Source: Actinacidiphila yanglinensis (GTDB taxonomy: Bacteria; Actinomycetota; Actinomycetes; Streptomycetales; Streptomycetaceae). Taken from it: a DNA stretch of 64,000 nucleotides. The translations under genes were made by a program, and so were the position numbers. The stretch spans positions 1 through 64,000 of the forward strand of contig NZ_FNVU01000033.1 in NCBI RefSeq assembly GCF_900107965.1. The letters are read 5' to 3'. The notes under the pieces are model-generated. The model ran no database searches. It was given only the letters and a program-made list of their open reading frames with translations, and was not told where the DNA came from. Each line of letters starts with the position of its first letter. Position 1 is the stretch's first letter. Below, one piece after another: positions 16,756-24,684 of this stretch.

Positions 16756-18069
16756 TCAGCGCAGGAAGCCCTCGTAGTGGCGCTGTTGGAGCTGGCTCTC
16801 GATCTGCTTCACGGTCTCCAGGCCCACCCCGACGATGATCAGGATGCTGGTCCCGCCGAACGGGAAGTTCTGGCTCGCGCCGGTCGCGGCCAGCGCGATG
16901 GTGGGGATGAGGGCGATCAGTCCCAGGTACAGCGCGCCCGGCCAGGTGATCCGGTTGAGGACGTAGCGGAGGTACTCGGCGGTCGGCCGCCCGGCCCTGA
17001 TCCCCGGGATGAAGCCGCCGTACTGCTTCATGTTGTCCGCGATCTCGTCCGGGTCGAAGGTGATCGCGACGTAGAAGAACGCGAAGAACACGATGAGCAG
17101 GGAGTAGACCGTGAGGTAGACCGGGTGGTCGCTCTTGGTCAGGTTCTGCGTGATCCAGACCTGCCACCCCGCGTCGCCGTGCGAGAACTGCACGATCAGC
17201 GCCGGGAGGTAGAGGAGGGACGAGGCGAAGATGACCGGGATGACGCCCGCCTGGTTCACCTTCAGCGGGATGTAGGTGGAGGTACCCCCGTAGGAGCGGC
17301 GGCCGATCATGCGCTTGGCGTACTGCACCGGGATGCGGCGCTGGGCCTGCTCCACGAAGACCACCAGGCCCACCACGGCCAGCGCGACGAGAACGACACC
17401 GCCGAACTCGATCCAGCCGCCGGCCAGACTGCCCTGCTTCTTGATCGCCCACAGCGCGGACGGGGTGGTGGCGGCGATCGAGACGAACATCAGGAGCGAC
17501 ATGCCGTTCCCGATGCCGCGGTCGGTGATCAGCTCACCGAGCCACATGACCACGCAGGTGCCGGCGGTCATGGTGACGATCATCGTCACGGTGGTGAAGA
17601 GCGCCTGGTCCGGGACGATGTCGGAGGCGGCGGTGCAGTTCGAGAAGAGGGCGCCGCTGCGGGCGGTGGACACCAGCCCGGTGCTCTGGAGGACGGCGAG
17701 TCCCACGGTCAGGTAGCGGGTGTACTGCGTGATCTTCGCCGCGCCGGCCTGGCCCTCCTTCTTCAGGGCCTCCAGGCGCGGGATCACCACGGTCAGCAGC
17801 TGCAGGATGATGCTGGCGGTGATGTACGGGAGAATCCCGAGCGCGAAGATCGTGATCTGCAGCAGGGCGCCCCCGCTGAAGAGGTTGACCAGCCCGAACA
17901 GCCCCTGGCTGCCCGAGGTCTGGTCGAGGCACTGCTGGACCGCGTGGTAGTCGACACCCGGGACCGGGACGTGGGTGCCCAGCCGGTAGACCACGATGAT
18001 GCCGAGCGTGAAGAGCAGTTTCCCGCGCAGGTCGGGCGTCTTGAATGCGTGGACGAAAGTGGCGAACAC
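16756..18069 (-). CDS. secY: SecY, protein translocase channel subunit (orphan copy)
   Basis: 437 residues from GTG at 18069, with GGAGG five bases upstream; an in-frame extension upstream has no ribosome site. The start FATFVHAFKTPDLRGKLLFTLGIIVVYRLGTHVPVPGVD is the standard SecY opening (helix 1), followed by about ten membrane helices, and the length equals housekeeping SecY of streptomycetes. SecY forms the membrane channel with SecE and SecG. Here none of the ribosomal-protein, adk or map genes of the normal secY operon are near, so this is a second copy. It has its own promoter with two copies of the regulon dyad and a leader of about 200 bases. Regulated expression suggests a conditional role. 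Confidence 0.93.
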   Translation of the reverse strand: MFATFVHAFKTPDLRGKLLFTLGIIVVYRLGTHVPVPGVDYHAVQQCLDQTSGSQGLFGLVNLFSGGALLQITIFALGILPYITASIILQLLTVVIPRLEALKKEGQAGAAKITQYTRYLTVGLAVLQSTGLVSTARSGALFSNCTAASDIVPDQALFTTVTMIVTMTAGTCVVMWLGELITDRGIGNGMSLLMFVSIAATTPSALWAIKKQGSLAGGWIEFGGVVLVALAVVGLVVFVEQAQRRIPVQYAKRMIGRRSYGGTSTYIPLKVNQAGVIPVIFASSLLYLPALIVQFSHGDAGWQVWITQNLTKSDHPVYLTVYSLLIVFFAFFYVAITFDPDEIADNMKQYGGFIPGIRAGRPTAEYLRYVLNRITWPGALYLGLIALIPTIALAATGASQNFPFGGTSILIIVGVGLETVKQIESQLQQRHYEGFLR

Positions 18070-18479
18070 GGTGCCTCCGGCGACCCTGCGCGCATGCGCC
18101 GCCGTCAGGGTCGGAGATTGTCGACGGCGCATCACCGCGGAGGCGATGGCGTCGCTCTGGTGAGGAAGGAATCGGCAGAGCGGGATGACGTGGCGGCGGC
18201 TCTCCTCGCCCTGCGCCCGGCACCCGTCCCACGCGTCTCGCGCGAGCCGGCGGGGCGCCTCGTCGAGACCAAACGTTCTGTCTTGTGCGATGCTGGGCCA
18301 TCCCGGCGCCGCTGTCAAGACCGAACGGTCTCCCTCACGGCGGCGGAGGTCGTGCGGGCGCGCCCCAGAGGGTGTTCTCGCAGGTCCAGCAGATCGCGTG
18401 CCTTCGGTGCGCGCCCCGGGGGGAAAGAGAGATGATGCGTGCGCCGGAGCAGTGCGTGAACCCCTTTCAAGGAGAGACG
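18070..18479. other. 410-base intergenic region: secY leader, promoter P3, SGNH hydrolase leader
   Basis: It holds the ~200-base secY leader (18070-18280), the promoter described separately at 18266-18331, and about 150 bases before the SGNH hydrolase. I see no convincing gene in it. Confidence 0.6.
18266..18331 (-). promoter_or_regulatory. Promoter P3 of secY with two TetR-type operators
   Basis: Minus strand: dyad AGACCGTTCGGTCT (18318-18331, symmetric except at its centre), TTGACA (18313-18318), 17-bp spacer, CAGCAT (18290-18295), second dyad at 18266-18279 (plus strand AGACCAAACGTTCT). Placement and sequence match P1 and P4, so secY should respond to the same repressor. Confidence 0.75.
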
Positions 18480-19154
18480 ATGTCCATACGGCTTGGCGAT
18501 GCGGCCCGCGTGCTTTTCCAGGGCGACAGCATCACCGACGCGAGTCGGGACCGCGAGGACGATGCCGGCCTGGGAAACGGATATGTCAGCCTGATAGCCG
18601 GGCGGTTGGCCGCCGACGGCTCCGGCCGGAAGGTGCTCAACCGGGGAATCAGCGGCAACCGCGTCGTCGATCTGCGGGCGCGCTGGCAGGAGGACGCCCT
18701 TGATCTCGCGCCCGATCTGCTGTCCGTCATGATCGGCGTCAACGACACGTGGCGCCGTTACGACGCGAACGAGATCACGACGATCGAGGACTACGAGCGG
18801 GACTACCGCTTCATCCTCGAACAGGCGCGGGCGATCGGCGCGCAACTGGTCCTCATCGAGCCGTTCCTGGTGCCCGTCGACGACGAGCAGTGGACCTGGC
18901 GGGAGGACCTCGACGGGCGGATCCACGTCGTCCGCCGGCTTGCCGCCGACTTCGACGCCGCCCTGCTCGCGGCCGACGGACTGCTCAACCAGGCGGCGCG
19001 CGAGGCAGGCAGCCCGGCCGCGATCGCTGACGACGGCGTGCACCTGACGCCGGCCGGGCATGCCTGCCTGGCCGCCGCCTGGGAGAAGCTGGTCGGTGTC
19101 GAGCCGGTCACCGCCCCACACGAGCCAGAGCTCAGCGCCAACACCCCTTCATGA
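18480..19154 (+). CDS. SGNH/GDSL hydrolase
   Basis: 224 residues from ATG at 18480 (AAGGAG seven bases upstream). The four SGNH blocks are all present: LFQGDSITD (block I, nucleophile Ser), GISGNRVVDL (block II Gly), VMIGVNDTW (block III Asn) and DDGVHLTPAG (block V, Asp and His). No signal peptide is seen, so it is probably cytoplasmic. Family members are esterases, lipases or carbohydrate deacetylases; the close TesA/rhamnogalacturonan acetylesterase-like form suggests O-deacetylation of sugars. It is divergent from secY and lies next to P3, but has no operator of its own apart from the P3 upstream dyad. Confidence 0.88.
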   Translation: MSIRLGDAARVLFQGDSITDASRDREDDAGLGNGYVSLIAGRLAADGSGRKVLNRGISGNRVVDLRARWQEDALDLAPDLLSVMIGVNDTWRRYDANEITTIEDYERDYRFILEQARAIGAQLVLIEPFLVPVDDEQWTWREDLDGRIHVVRRLAADFDAALLAADGLLNQAAREAGSPAAIADDGVHLTPAGHACLAAAWEKLVGVEPVTAPHEPELSANTPS

Positions 19155-19357
19155 CCACGGAAGTTGCCTGACCGGCCCGCCTCCCGGCCAACACCGGCCG
19201 CGCGCACCACGGCGAGGGCGTCCGCCCCGGAACGGATCCGGGTATGGACGCCCTCCCGCCGTCTCAGCCGCGCATGGGACGCTCGGCTCCCGGCCGCCCG
19301 GCCCACGCACCGGCGCACCCGTGCCGTTAGGGGGCGTTCGGCGCGTATCGTCCGGAC

Positions 19358-19738
19358 ATGGACCCCGCCGCCTCTCCCCGCGTCCTCGTCATCGGACTCG
19401 ATCCGTACCGGGTGCCCGGGCCGTGGGATCCCGAGCCGGTGGTCCGGGCGATCGAGGAGGGACTGGCCGAGTTCGCCGAGCACGGCGTCGGCGTGGAGAC
19501 CTGCCTCATCGGCCTCGACGGAGGCGACGACGTCGACGGGGTTCTGGGGAACGCGCTGCGCGCCCATCCGTGGGACTGCGTCACCGTCGGCGGCGGCCTG
19601 CGGCACTCCGACGACCAGGTCGAACTCCTGGAGCAGGTGATCAACCTGGTCCGCCGGCACGCCCCCGACGCCGCCATCGCCTTCAACAGCAGCCCGGCCA
19701 CCACCTACGCGGCCGCGGCCCGTTGGATCGACCGATGA
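19358..19738 (+). CDS. Conserved hypothetical protein
   Basis: 126 residues from ATG at 19358. It begins with VLVIGLDPYRVPGPWDPEPVVRAI, has alternating hydrophobic strands and helices, and ends with FNSSPATTYAAAARWIDR. The pattern suggests a small alpha/beta (Rossmann-like) domain. Third-position GC is high throughout and the gene stands alone between the SGNH hydrolase and the FAD oxidase. I do not recognise a catalytic motif. Single-gene relatives are common in streptomycetes as hypothetical proteins. Confidence 0.7.
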   Translation: MDPAASPRVLVIGLDPYRVPGPWDPEPVVRAIEEGLAEFAEHGVGVETCLIGLDGGDDVDGVLGNALRAHPWDCVTVGGGLRHSDDQVELLEQVINLVRRHAPDAAIAFNSSPATTYAAAARWIDR

Positions 19739-19764
19739 CGGCCCGTCCCTGACGCCCCTCGAAC

Positions 19765-21159
19765 CTAGCGCCCCTCGAAGTGCTCGGGCCGGCTGAGGGG
19801 CAGAGGGGTCGCGCGGAAGACGTTGTCCGGGTCGAACCGCTGCTTCACCGCCAGCAGGCGCTCGGTGTTCGGGCCGTAGGCGTCGGCGGTCCGGACGGCC
19901 TCGTCGGGGCCGAGGAGGTTGGGGTAACCGCCCGGCAGCGCCTCGCCCTCCAGCGCGGAGGACAGGCTGCCCGCCCAGGCGCGGTGGTCCGGCGCCCGGT
20001 CGTCATCGGGCTCCCAGACGGCGATGATCTCGATCATCAGGTGCGGGTCGCGGTTGCCGAAGGCCGTCTCCGTCACGGGTACCCGGGTGGCGGCTCCGTG
20101 CAGGCTGTGCACGGACACCGCGGAGAGGGGCGAACTCAGCGTGGCGCCGGCAAGGTTCAGCACATCCGTCACCCCCACGGTGAGCTTGGACACCGAACGG
20201 GTGCGGATCTCGACGTGGCGGCCGGAGGGGAACTGCGCGTCGATGCCCGCGAGCAGCTCGGGGACGGTCGTCGGGCCGATCCGCGAGAACAGCGGTGTGC
20301 CGAGGGTGTTCAGCCGCTCCAGCGCGCGTTCGCCCGCGGCGGCGTCGTCGCCGCTCCAGGTGGGGGCGAGGAAGACCACGGGTTCGCCCATGGGACCCAG
20401 GAGGACGCCGAACTGCACCGTCAGCTCGTCCGGGTTCTCGGGCAGCAGCTCCGCGAGCCCGGCGAGCACCGGCGCCACCTGTGCCCACGGGAACATCACG
20501 ATGCCGGACAGCACGGTCGGTACGGCGTGCAGCCGTACCCGCATCGAGGTGACCAGACCGAAGTTGCCGCCGCCACCGCGCAGCGCCCAGAACAGGTCCG
20601 GACTCCGCTCCTCGTCCACGGTGACCGCCGAGCCGTCCGCGAGCACCATGTCCGCGGACACGAGGTTGTCCAGTGCGAGTCCGAACCGGCCGACCAGCGG
20701 CCCGTATCCACCACCGAGGGTGAGGCCCGCCATGCCGACGGAGCCCGCGGTGCCGGTGGCGGCGGTCAGGCCGAAAGGCTGGGCGGCGCCGACGACATCA
20801 CCGGCGGTGGCCCCTCCGGACACCTCGGCGATCCGGGCCACCGGGTCCACCGTGACACCGCGCATCCCGGCAAGGTCGAGGGTCAGACCGCCGTCGCTCA
20901 GCGCCCGCCCGGCCCAGTCGTGGCCGCCGCCACGTACCGACAGGGGCACCCCGAACTCCTGCGCGGCCAGCACCGCGGTCCGGGCGTCGGCGGGGTCACC
21001 GCACCGCACGATCACGCCGGGGCGAGCGGACACCGCGCCGTTCCACACCTGCCGGCCCGCGTCGTAGTCCGGCCCGGCGGTGTGCACCCGGCCGGCGCCG
21101 ACGGACCGCTCCAGGGCGTCGGCAAGGCGGCTGGGGCGCGGGTCTTCCGGTGGGGTCAT
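19765..21159 (-). CDS. BBE-like FAD-linked oxidase
   Basis: 464 residues from ATG at 21159, with GAGGAG eight bases upstream. The N-terminal FAD-binding (PCMH-type) domain has SVRGGGHDWAGR; His80 is the residue that carries covalent 8-alpha-histidyl FAD. GLTLGGGYGPLVGRFGLALDNL and the C-terminal berberine-bridge tail (RLLAVKQRFDPDNVFR) complete the family. The cysteine that adds a second FAD bond in some members is not evident. Such enzymes oxidise sugars or secondary metabolites with O2. No signal peptide is seen. It has the dyad-flanked promoter P4 and is probably co-regulated with the HyuAB operon. Confidence 0.9.
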   Translation of the reverse strand: MTPPEDPRPSRLADALERSVGAGRVHTAGPDYDAGRQVWNGAVSARPGVIVRCGDPADARTAVLAAQEFGVPLSVRGGGHDWAGRALSDGGLTLDLAGMRGVTVDPVARIAEVSGGATAGDVVGAAQPFGLTAATGTAGSVGMAGLTLGGGYGPLVGRFGLALDNLVSADMVLADGSAVTVDEERSPDLFWALRGGGGNFGLVTSMRVRLHAVPTVLSGIVMFPWAQVAPVLAGLAELLPENPDELTVQFGVLLGPMGEPVVFLAPTWSGDDAAAGERALERLNTLGTPLFSRIGPTTVPELLAGIDAQFPSGRHVEIRTRSVSKLTVGVTDVLNLAGATLSSPLSAVSVHSLHGAATRVPVTETAFGNRDPHLMIEIIAVWEPDDDRAPDHRAWAGSLSSALEGEALPGGYPNLLGPDEAVRTADAYGPNTERLLAVKQRFDPDNVFRATPLPLSRPEHFEGR

Positions 21160-21632
21160 GAGCACATCTCCTCAAGGGATCGTGGCTGCGCCGGCGGACA
21201 ACAGCGCCCTGCCGGACGGGACTCGACGCGTCATGGCTCGCGTCACGGCAGTGTCGTCCACGCGCGGACAGAACGTTCGTTCCCCCATCACGATACAACG
21301 TCGCCCCGCCGTGTCAAGACCGAACGTTCTCCTTGAGGACGCGCGGGAGCGAGCGGTCCGGGCGCGGCCGGGCGCCGGGGCGGTACCGCGGACCCGGGCA
21401 ACGCGGCCCGCACGGGCGGCCGTTGCGTGCGCGCGGGGAAGCGCGGCCGGGCTCACCGGGACGAACTCCCGGCACCACGGCGGGGGCCGGTGCGTGGACG
21501 GATCTCCGGGGTGACATGATGCGAGCCGCTTCGACCGGGCCATCGAGCCCTCGAAGCCTCTCGCGGGTGTGGGCCCGCAGCGAGCGGGGCCCGAGCCGGG
21601 CGCCGCTCGTCGAATTCCCTGGGGAGGGACTC
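21160..21632. other. 473-base intergenic region with P4 and a surface-protein leader
   Basis: It contains the oxidase leader (21160-21285), P4, and about 300 bases before the LAETG protein. In the last part GCTTCGA (21528-21534) can pair with TCGAAGC (21551-21557). No supported gene is present. Confidence 0.5.
21270..21330 (-). promoter_or_regulatory. Promoter P4 of the FAD oxidase with two TetR-type operators
   Basis: Minus strand: dyad (21317-21330), TTGACA (21312-21317), 16-bp spacer, TATCGT (21290-21295), then a second dyad at 21270-21283 (AGAACGTTCGTTCC on the plus strand, one mismatch to the consensus). The block of dyad plus -35 box is the same as in P1 and nearly the same as in P2 and P3. 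Confidence 0.75.
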
Positions 21633-22298
21633 GTGTTTTCCAAGCGCGCCGTCACCGCTGCCGCCGTGGCGGGAACCGCCGCCGTACTCCTGGCCTCCGG
21701 CAGCGCCTACGCCTGCAGCATCGGCGACTTCACCGCGAAGGCGTCCTGCGACACCAGCACGGGCGAGGCGCAGGCCGCCATCACCGTGACGGACACGGAC
21801 CCCTCCGGCACGCCCGCGGACATCACCGTGCGGATCCGGATGGCGAGCGGGTTCGACGGTCCGACCGTCGGCACCGGGCACATCGACCACTTCACCACGG
21901 GAGAGGCGCGGACGACGATCCTGGTGCCGTGGCTCCAGGGCTACCAGTGGAACGTCTCGGTGACGGCGGGCGGTCTCGTCGACGAGCGGCTGACCGACCT
22001 GCCGATCTCGCCGGACACCGCGTGCGTGCCCGACACGTCCCAGCCGTCCGGCACGCCGGCGACCGGCAGTCCGGCGCCCTCGGCGTCGGCGACCTCCTCG
22101 GCCTCCGTCGCGCCGGTGTCCTCGACGTCCGCGGCCCCGTCGGCGCCCGCGTCCTCGACCGCCGCGGCGGCCGGGCTCGCCGAGACCGGAGGCGGAAGCA
22201 ACACCGGCCTCATCGCCGGATCGGCGGCCGTGGTGATCGCCGCCGGTGGGGGCATCCTGCTCGCGATGCGCCGCCGCACGGCCGCCGGACGGCACTGA
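21633..22298 (+). CDS. Cell-wall-anchored surface protein with LAETG sortase signal
   Basis: 221 residues from GTG at 21633 (GGGGAGGG upstream). Residues 1-28 are a signal peptide. The mature part begins CSIGDF, has a beta-rich domain of about 100 residues with three cysteines, then a Ser/Ala/Pro-rich linker (about 130-180). It ends with LAETG (182-186), a hydrophobic helix and RRR. LAxTG is the signal for class E sortases of streptomycetes, so the protein is expected to be joined to peptidoglycan. The folded domain is unfamiliar to me. No sortase gene is in the window. Confidence 0.87.
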   Translation: MFSKRAVTAAAVAGTAAVLLASGSAYACSIGDFTAKASCDTSTGEAQAAITVTDTDPSGTPADITVRIRMASGFDGPTVGTGHIDHFTTGEARTTILVPWLQGYQWNVSVTAGGLVDERLTDLPISPDTACVPDTSQPSGTPATGSPAPSASATSSASVAPVSSTSAAPSAPASSTAAAAGLAETGGGSNTGLIAGSAAVVIAAGGGILLAMRRRTAAGRH

Positions 22299-22331
22299 CC
22301 GCCGGCCTGCCCGGGACCGGGACCACCGGGT

Positions 22332-22355
22332 CGTACGCGTCCGGAGACGCGTACG
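22332..22355 (+). terminator. Hairpin terminator after the LAETG protein
   Basis: CGTACGCGTC and GACGCGTACG form a perfect 10-bp stem with loop CGGA, 34 bases after the stop codon. Confidence 0.65.
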
Positions 22356-22428
22356 CCCCGGTGCTCCAACGGCCGTTCGGCACGGCGCATTTCACCGCGG
22401 ATCGGACCACGCGGCCCGGATCGCGGAT

Positions 22429-22462
22429 CGGAGCACGGGTCGGACCACGGGTCGGACCACAC
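22429..22462. repeat. 12-bp tandem repeat CGGACCACGGGT
   Basis: Nearly three direct copies (22429, 22441, 22453) end right before the SDR stop codon, and a related CGGACCACG is at 22403. This is a short intergenic slippage repeat with no known role. Confidence 0.6.
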
Positions 22463-22463
22463 C

Positions 22464-23237
22464 TCAGACCACGGGGATGATGCCGCCGTCGACCCGGAAC
22501 TCCGCCCCGGTCAGCCACTTGGCACGAGGCGAGGCGAGGAACGCGATCATCTCCGCCACGTCCTCCGGATCGCCCGGACGCCCCATCGGAATCCGGAGGC
22601 GCTCCACGATCTGCTGCGTCAGCTCGTCCATGCCGATGCCCTGGCTGTCGGCCGCCCGCTGCAGGTGGTCGACCGCTCCCTCGGTGGCGATGAAGCCCGG
22701 CAGGACGCACACCACGCGCACGCCGCTGCCGCCCACCTCGGCCGCGAGCCCACGGCTGTAGGTGTTGAGCGCCGCCTTGGCCGCGTCGTACGAGGCCGCG
22801 CCGGGCTGGGGCAGCCTGCTGGAGATCGCCGAGACGTGCACCACGACGCCGGAGCCGCGCTCGACCATCCCCGGGACCAGGGCGCGGTCGAGGCGCACCG
22901 CGCTGAGCAGGTTCATGTTGAGGTCGGCGAGCCAGGACGCGTCGGACCGCTCCAGGGCCGGCGCCGGGGTGGTGGCGGCCGCCGCGTTGTTGACCAGGAC
23001 GTCGACGCCTCCGACGCTCTCCAGCACCCGCCGCCCGAGTTCCGCCACCCCCTCCTCGGTCCGCAGGTCCGCGGGGATGAAGGCGGCCGGCATGCCGTCC
23101 GGGGGCGCGCTGCGCGAGGCCGTCAGCACCGTGGCGCCGGCCGCGGCGAAGCGGCGGGCCGTCGCCTCCCCCAGGCCGCGGCTGCCCCCGGTCACCAGGA
23201 CCCGCAGGCCGCCGAGCCCCTCGTCCACAACCGTCAC
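22464..23237 (-). CDS. SDR family oxidoreductase
   Basis: 257 residues from GTG at 23237 (GAAGGAG upstream). TGGSRGLG is the NAD(P) loop, NNAAAA matches the NNAG motif, Ser is in SAISSRLPQPG, and YDAAK gives the Tyr and Lys of the catalytic set. The C-terminal WLTGAEFRVDGG is the classical SDR end. It is a cytoplasmic NAD(P)H dehydrogenase or reductase of unknown substrate. It is divergent from the TetR at 23318, with the 80-base gap holding repeats that look like its operators. Confidence 0.88.
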   Translation of the reverse strand: MTVVDEGLGGLRVLVTGGSRGLGEATARRFAAAGATVLTASRSAPPDGMPAAFIPADLRTEEGVAELGRRVLESVGGVDVLVNNAAAATTPAPALERSDASWLADLNMNLLSAVRLDRALVPGMVERGSGVVVHVSAISSRLPQPGAASYDAAKAALNTYSRGLAAEVGGSGVRVVCVLPGFIATEGAVDHLQRAADSQGIGMDELTQQIVERLRIPMGRPGDPEDVAEMIAFLASPRAKWLTGAEFRVDGGIIPVV

Positions 23238-23253
23238 GTGCGCGCTCCTTCAG

Positions 23254-23307
23254 TAAAGTGAACCTGACTCCGGAACTGTACACCTAAGCGGAACCCGACT
23301 CACCTTA
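23254..23307. promoter_or_regulatory. Repeated operator-like elements between SDR and TetR
   Basis: GAACCTGACTC (23260-23270) and GAACCCGACTC (23291-23301) are direct repeats exactly 31 bases, about three helical turns, apart. TAAAGTGA (23254-23261) is also inverted against TCACCTTA (23300-23307). Either set could bind the TetR at 23318. Confidence 0.5.
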
Positions 23308-23317
23308 TGGAGGACCG

Positions 23318-23908
23318 TTGCCCTCGCCCCGCCCGATGCGCGCCGATGCCCGCCGCAACCGCGAAGCGCTGCTGACCGCCGCGCGTGCCGCGTTCCTGAC
23401 CGGCGACGCCGACGCCCACGTGGAGGAGATCGCCCGACGGGCCGGAGTGGCGGTCGGCACGCTCTACCGCCACTTCGACACGCGCGAGGCGCTCGTCGCG
23501 GAGGTCTACCGCCAAGAGGTGGCCGAGCTGTGCGCGGCGCCGCCGGACCTGCTCGCACAGCACGCCCCCGACGAGGCGCTGCGCCGCTTCCTCCTGCTGC
23601 TCGTGGCGCACTCGGCGGTGGGCAAGGGCATGGGCGAGGCGCTGGAGAGCATCATGGCGACGGACTCCGCGGTTTTCGACGACGCGCGCACCGAAATGGC
23701 CACGGCCCTCGACGAGTTGCTCGCCGCGGGCGTGGCCGCCGGGGTCGTGCGCGAGGGCGTGAACGGACGCGTCCTGCTGCGCGCCCTCGGCGGCATCTGC
23801 GGCATGCACGCGAAGGGTTGGCAGGACGACGCGGCGCGGATCACCGAGATCCTCTACGACGGGATGCGGTACGGCGCGGCGAACTCCGCGCGGGCGAGCG
23901 ACGGTTGA
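23318..23908 (+). CDS. TetR-family regulator
   Basis: 196 residues from TTG at 23318, which has GGAGG five bases upstream; an internal ATG six codons later is the alternative. HVEEIARRAGVAVGTLYRHFDTREALVAEVY is the helix-turn-helix (residues about 34-64). The C-terminal domain is the common actinomycete SBP-56-like TetR_C form. It is divergent from the SDR at 23237 and probably represses it and itself through the repeats between them. Confidence 0.85.
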   Translation: MPSPRPMRADARRNREALLTAARAAFLTGDADAHVEEIARRAGVAVGTLYRHFDTREALVAEVYRQEVAELCAAPPDLLAQHAPDEALRRFLLLLVAHSAVGKGMGEALESIMATDSAVFDDARTEMATALDELLAAGVAAGVVREGVNGRVLLRALGGICGMHAKGWQDDAARITEILYDGMRYGAANSARASDG

Positions 23909-24066
23909 GGTGTGGGGTTGCCGCGCGCGTGAACGGGGACGCGCCGGTCGTACCGTTACGGGGGGGACGCGCGCAGGGCGGGACGCGCGTTCACCATCGG
24001 CGACGGCTGACGTCGCGCGTTCGGGCAGGCGGGCGGATCGGGCGGGCGGGCCGACCGGCCGGCGGG

Positions 24067-24684
24067 TCAGGCGGTCAAGCCGGCGCTGGTCAGCCAGATG
24101 TGACGGCACGTCAGGGAGGCCGACTCCAGACCCTCCCTTCCTTCGCGCGAGGCGTGGTAGAAGGTCCGCTCGATCATCCAGCACAAGGCCGCCGCCATCG
24201 CCGACGCCTGTTCCGGTCCGCGCCCGGGCGCGATGCCCGCCCGTTCCAGGACCGCCGTGATGGCCGCGATGAACAGTTCGGCCGTACGGTCCCACAGGTC
24301 GCCGATCTCGGGCACGGTCAGGGACAGGTCGATCGCGGTGCGCATCACCACGCCGTGCTGGTCCCACAGGTCGACCGTGCGCTGCATGGCCGCCGCGACG
24401 GCCTGGCGCGGGTCGTCGTTCTGCGCCGTGGCGCGTGACCGCTCCCACAGGTGCTCGACGGTACGGGCCACGAGCGCCGTGACCACGTCCTGCTTGGAGC
24501 CGAAGTAGAAGTACAGGGCACCCCGCGTGATGCCGGCGCCCTGCGCGATGTCGCCGACGGTCATGGCGTCGTAGCCCTTCTGCGCCAGCAGGGCCTCGCA
24601 GGTGTCCAGGATGGTGCGCTCGCGGACGTCGCCCTTGCGTTCGGCGGGCCGCCGGCTCTGCGCGTGGGGGCGGTCGGGTGTCAC
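24067..24684 (-). CDS. TetR-family regulator (co-transcribed with SDR)
   Basis: 205 residues from GTG at 24684; the start overlaps the stop of the preceding SDR as GTGA. The DNA-binding region has MTVGDIAQGAGITRGALYFYFGSKQDVVTALV. The C-terminal domain (tryptophan-rich TAELFIAAITAVLERAG, then MIERTFYHASREG) resembles the EthR class. It is translationally coupled to the SDR, and a palindrome in their promoter (25571-25585) fits autorepression of the pair. Confidence 0.87.
   Translation of the reverse strand: MTPDRPHAQSRRPAERKGDVRERTILDTCEALLAQKGYDAMTVGDIAQGAGITRGALYFYFGSKQDVVTALVARTVEHLWERSRATAQNDDPRQAVAAAMQRTVDLWDQHGVVMRTAIDLSLTVPEIGDLWDRTAELFIAAITAVLERAGIAPGRGPEQASAMAAALCWMIERTFYHASREGREGLESASLTCRHIWLTSAGLTA

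Noticed and set aside
18070..18318. N-terminal extension of SecY
   Set aside because: The extension would run through the promoter and operator, and the known SecY opening begins exactly at the GTG with GGAGG in front.
22399..22463. Possible short CRISPR-like array
   Set aside because: Copies are adjacent without spacers, only 12 bases long, and no cas genes are present; it is a plain tandem repeat.
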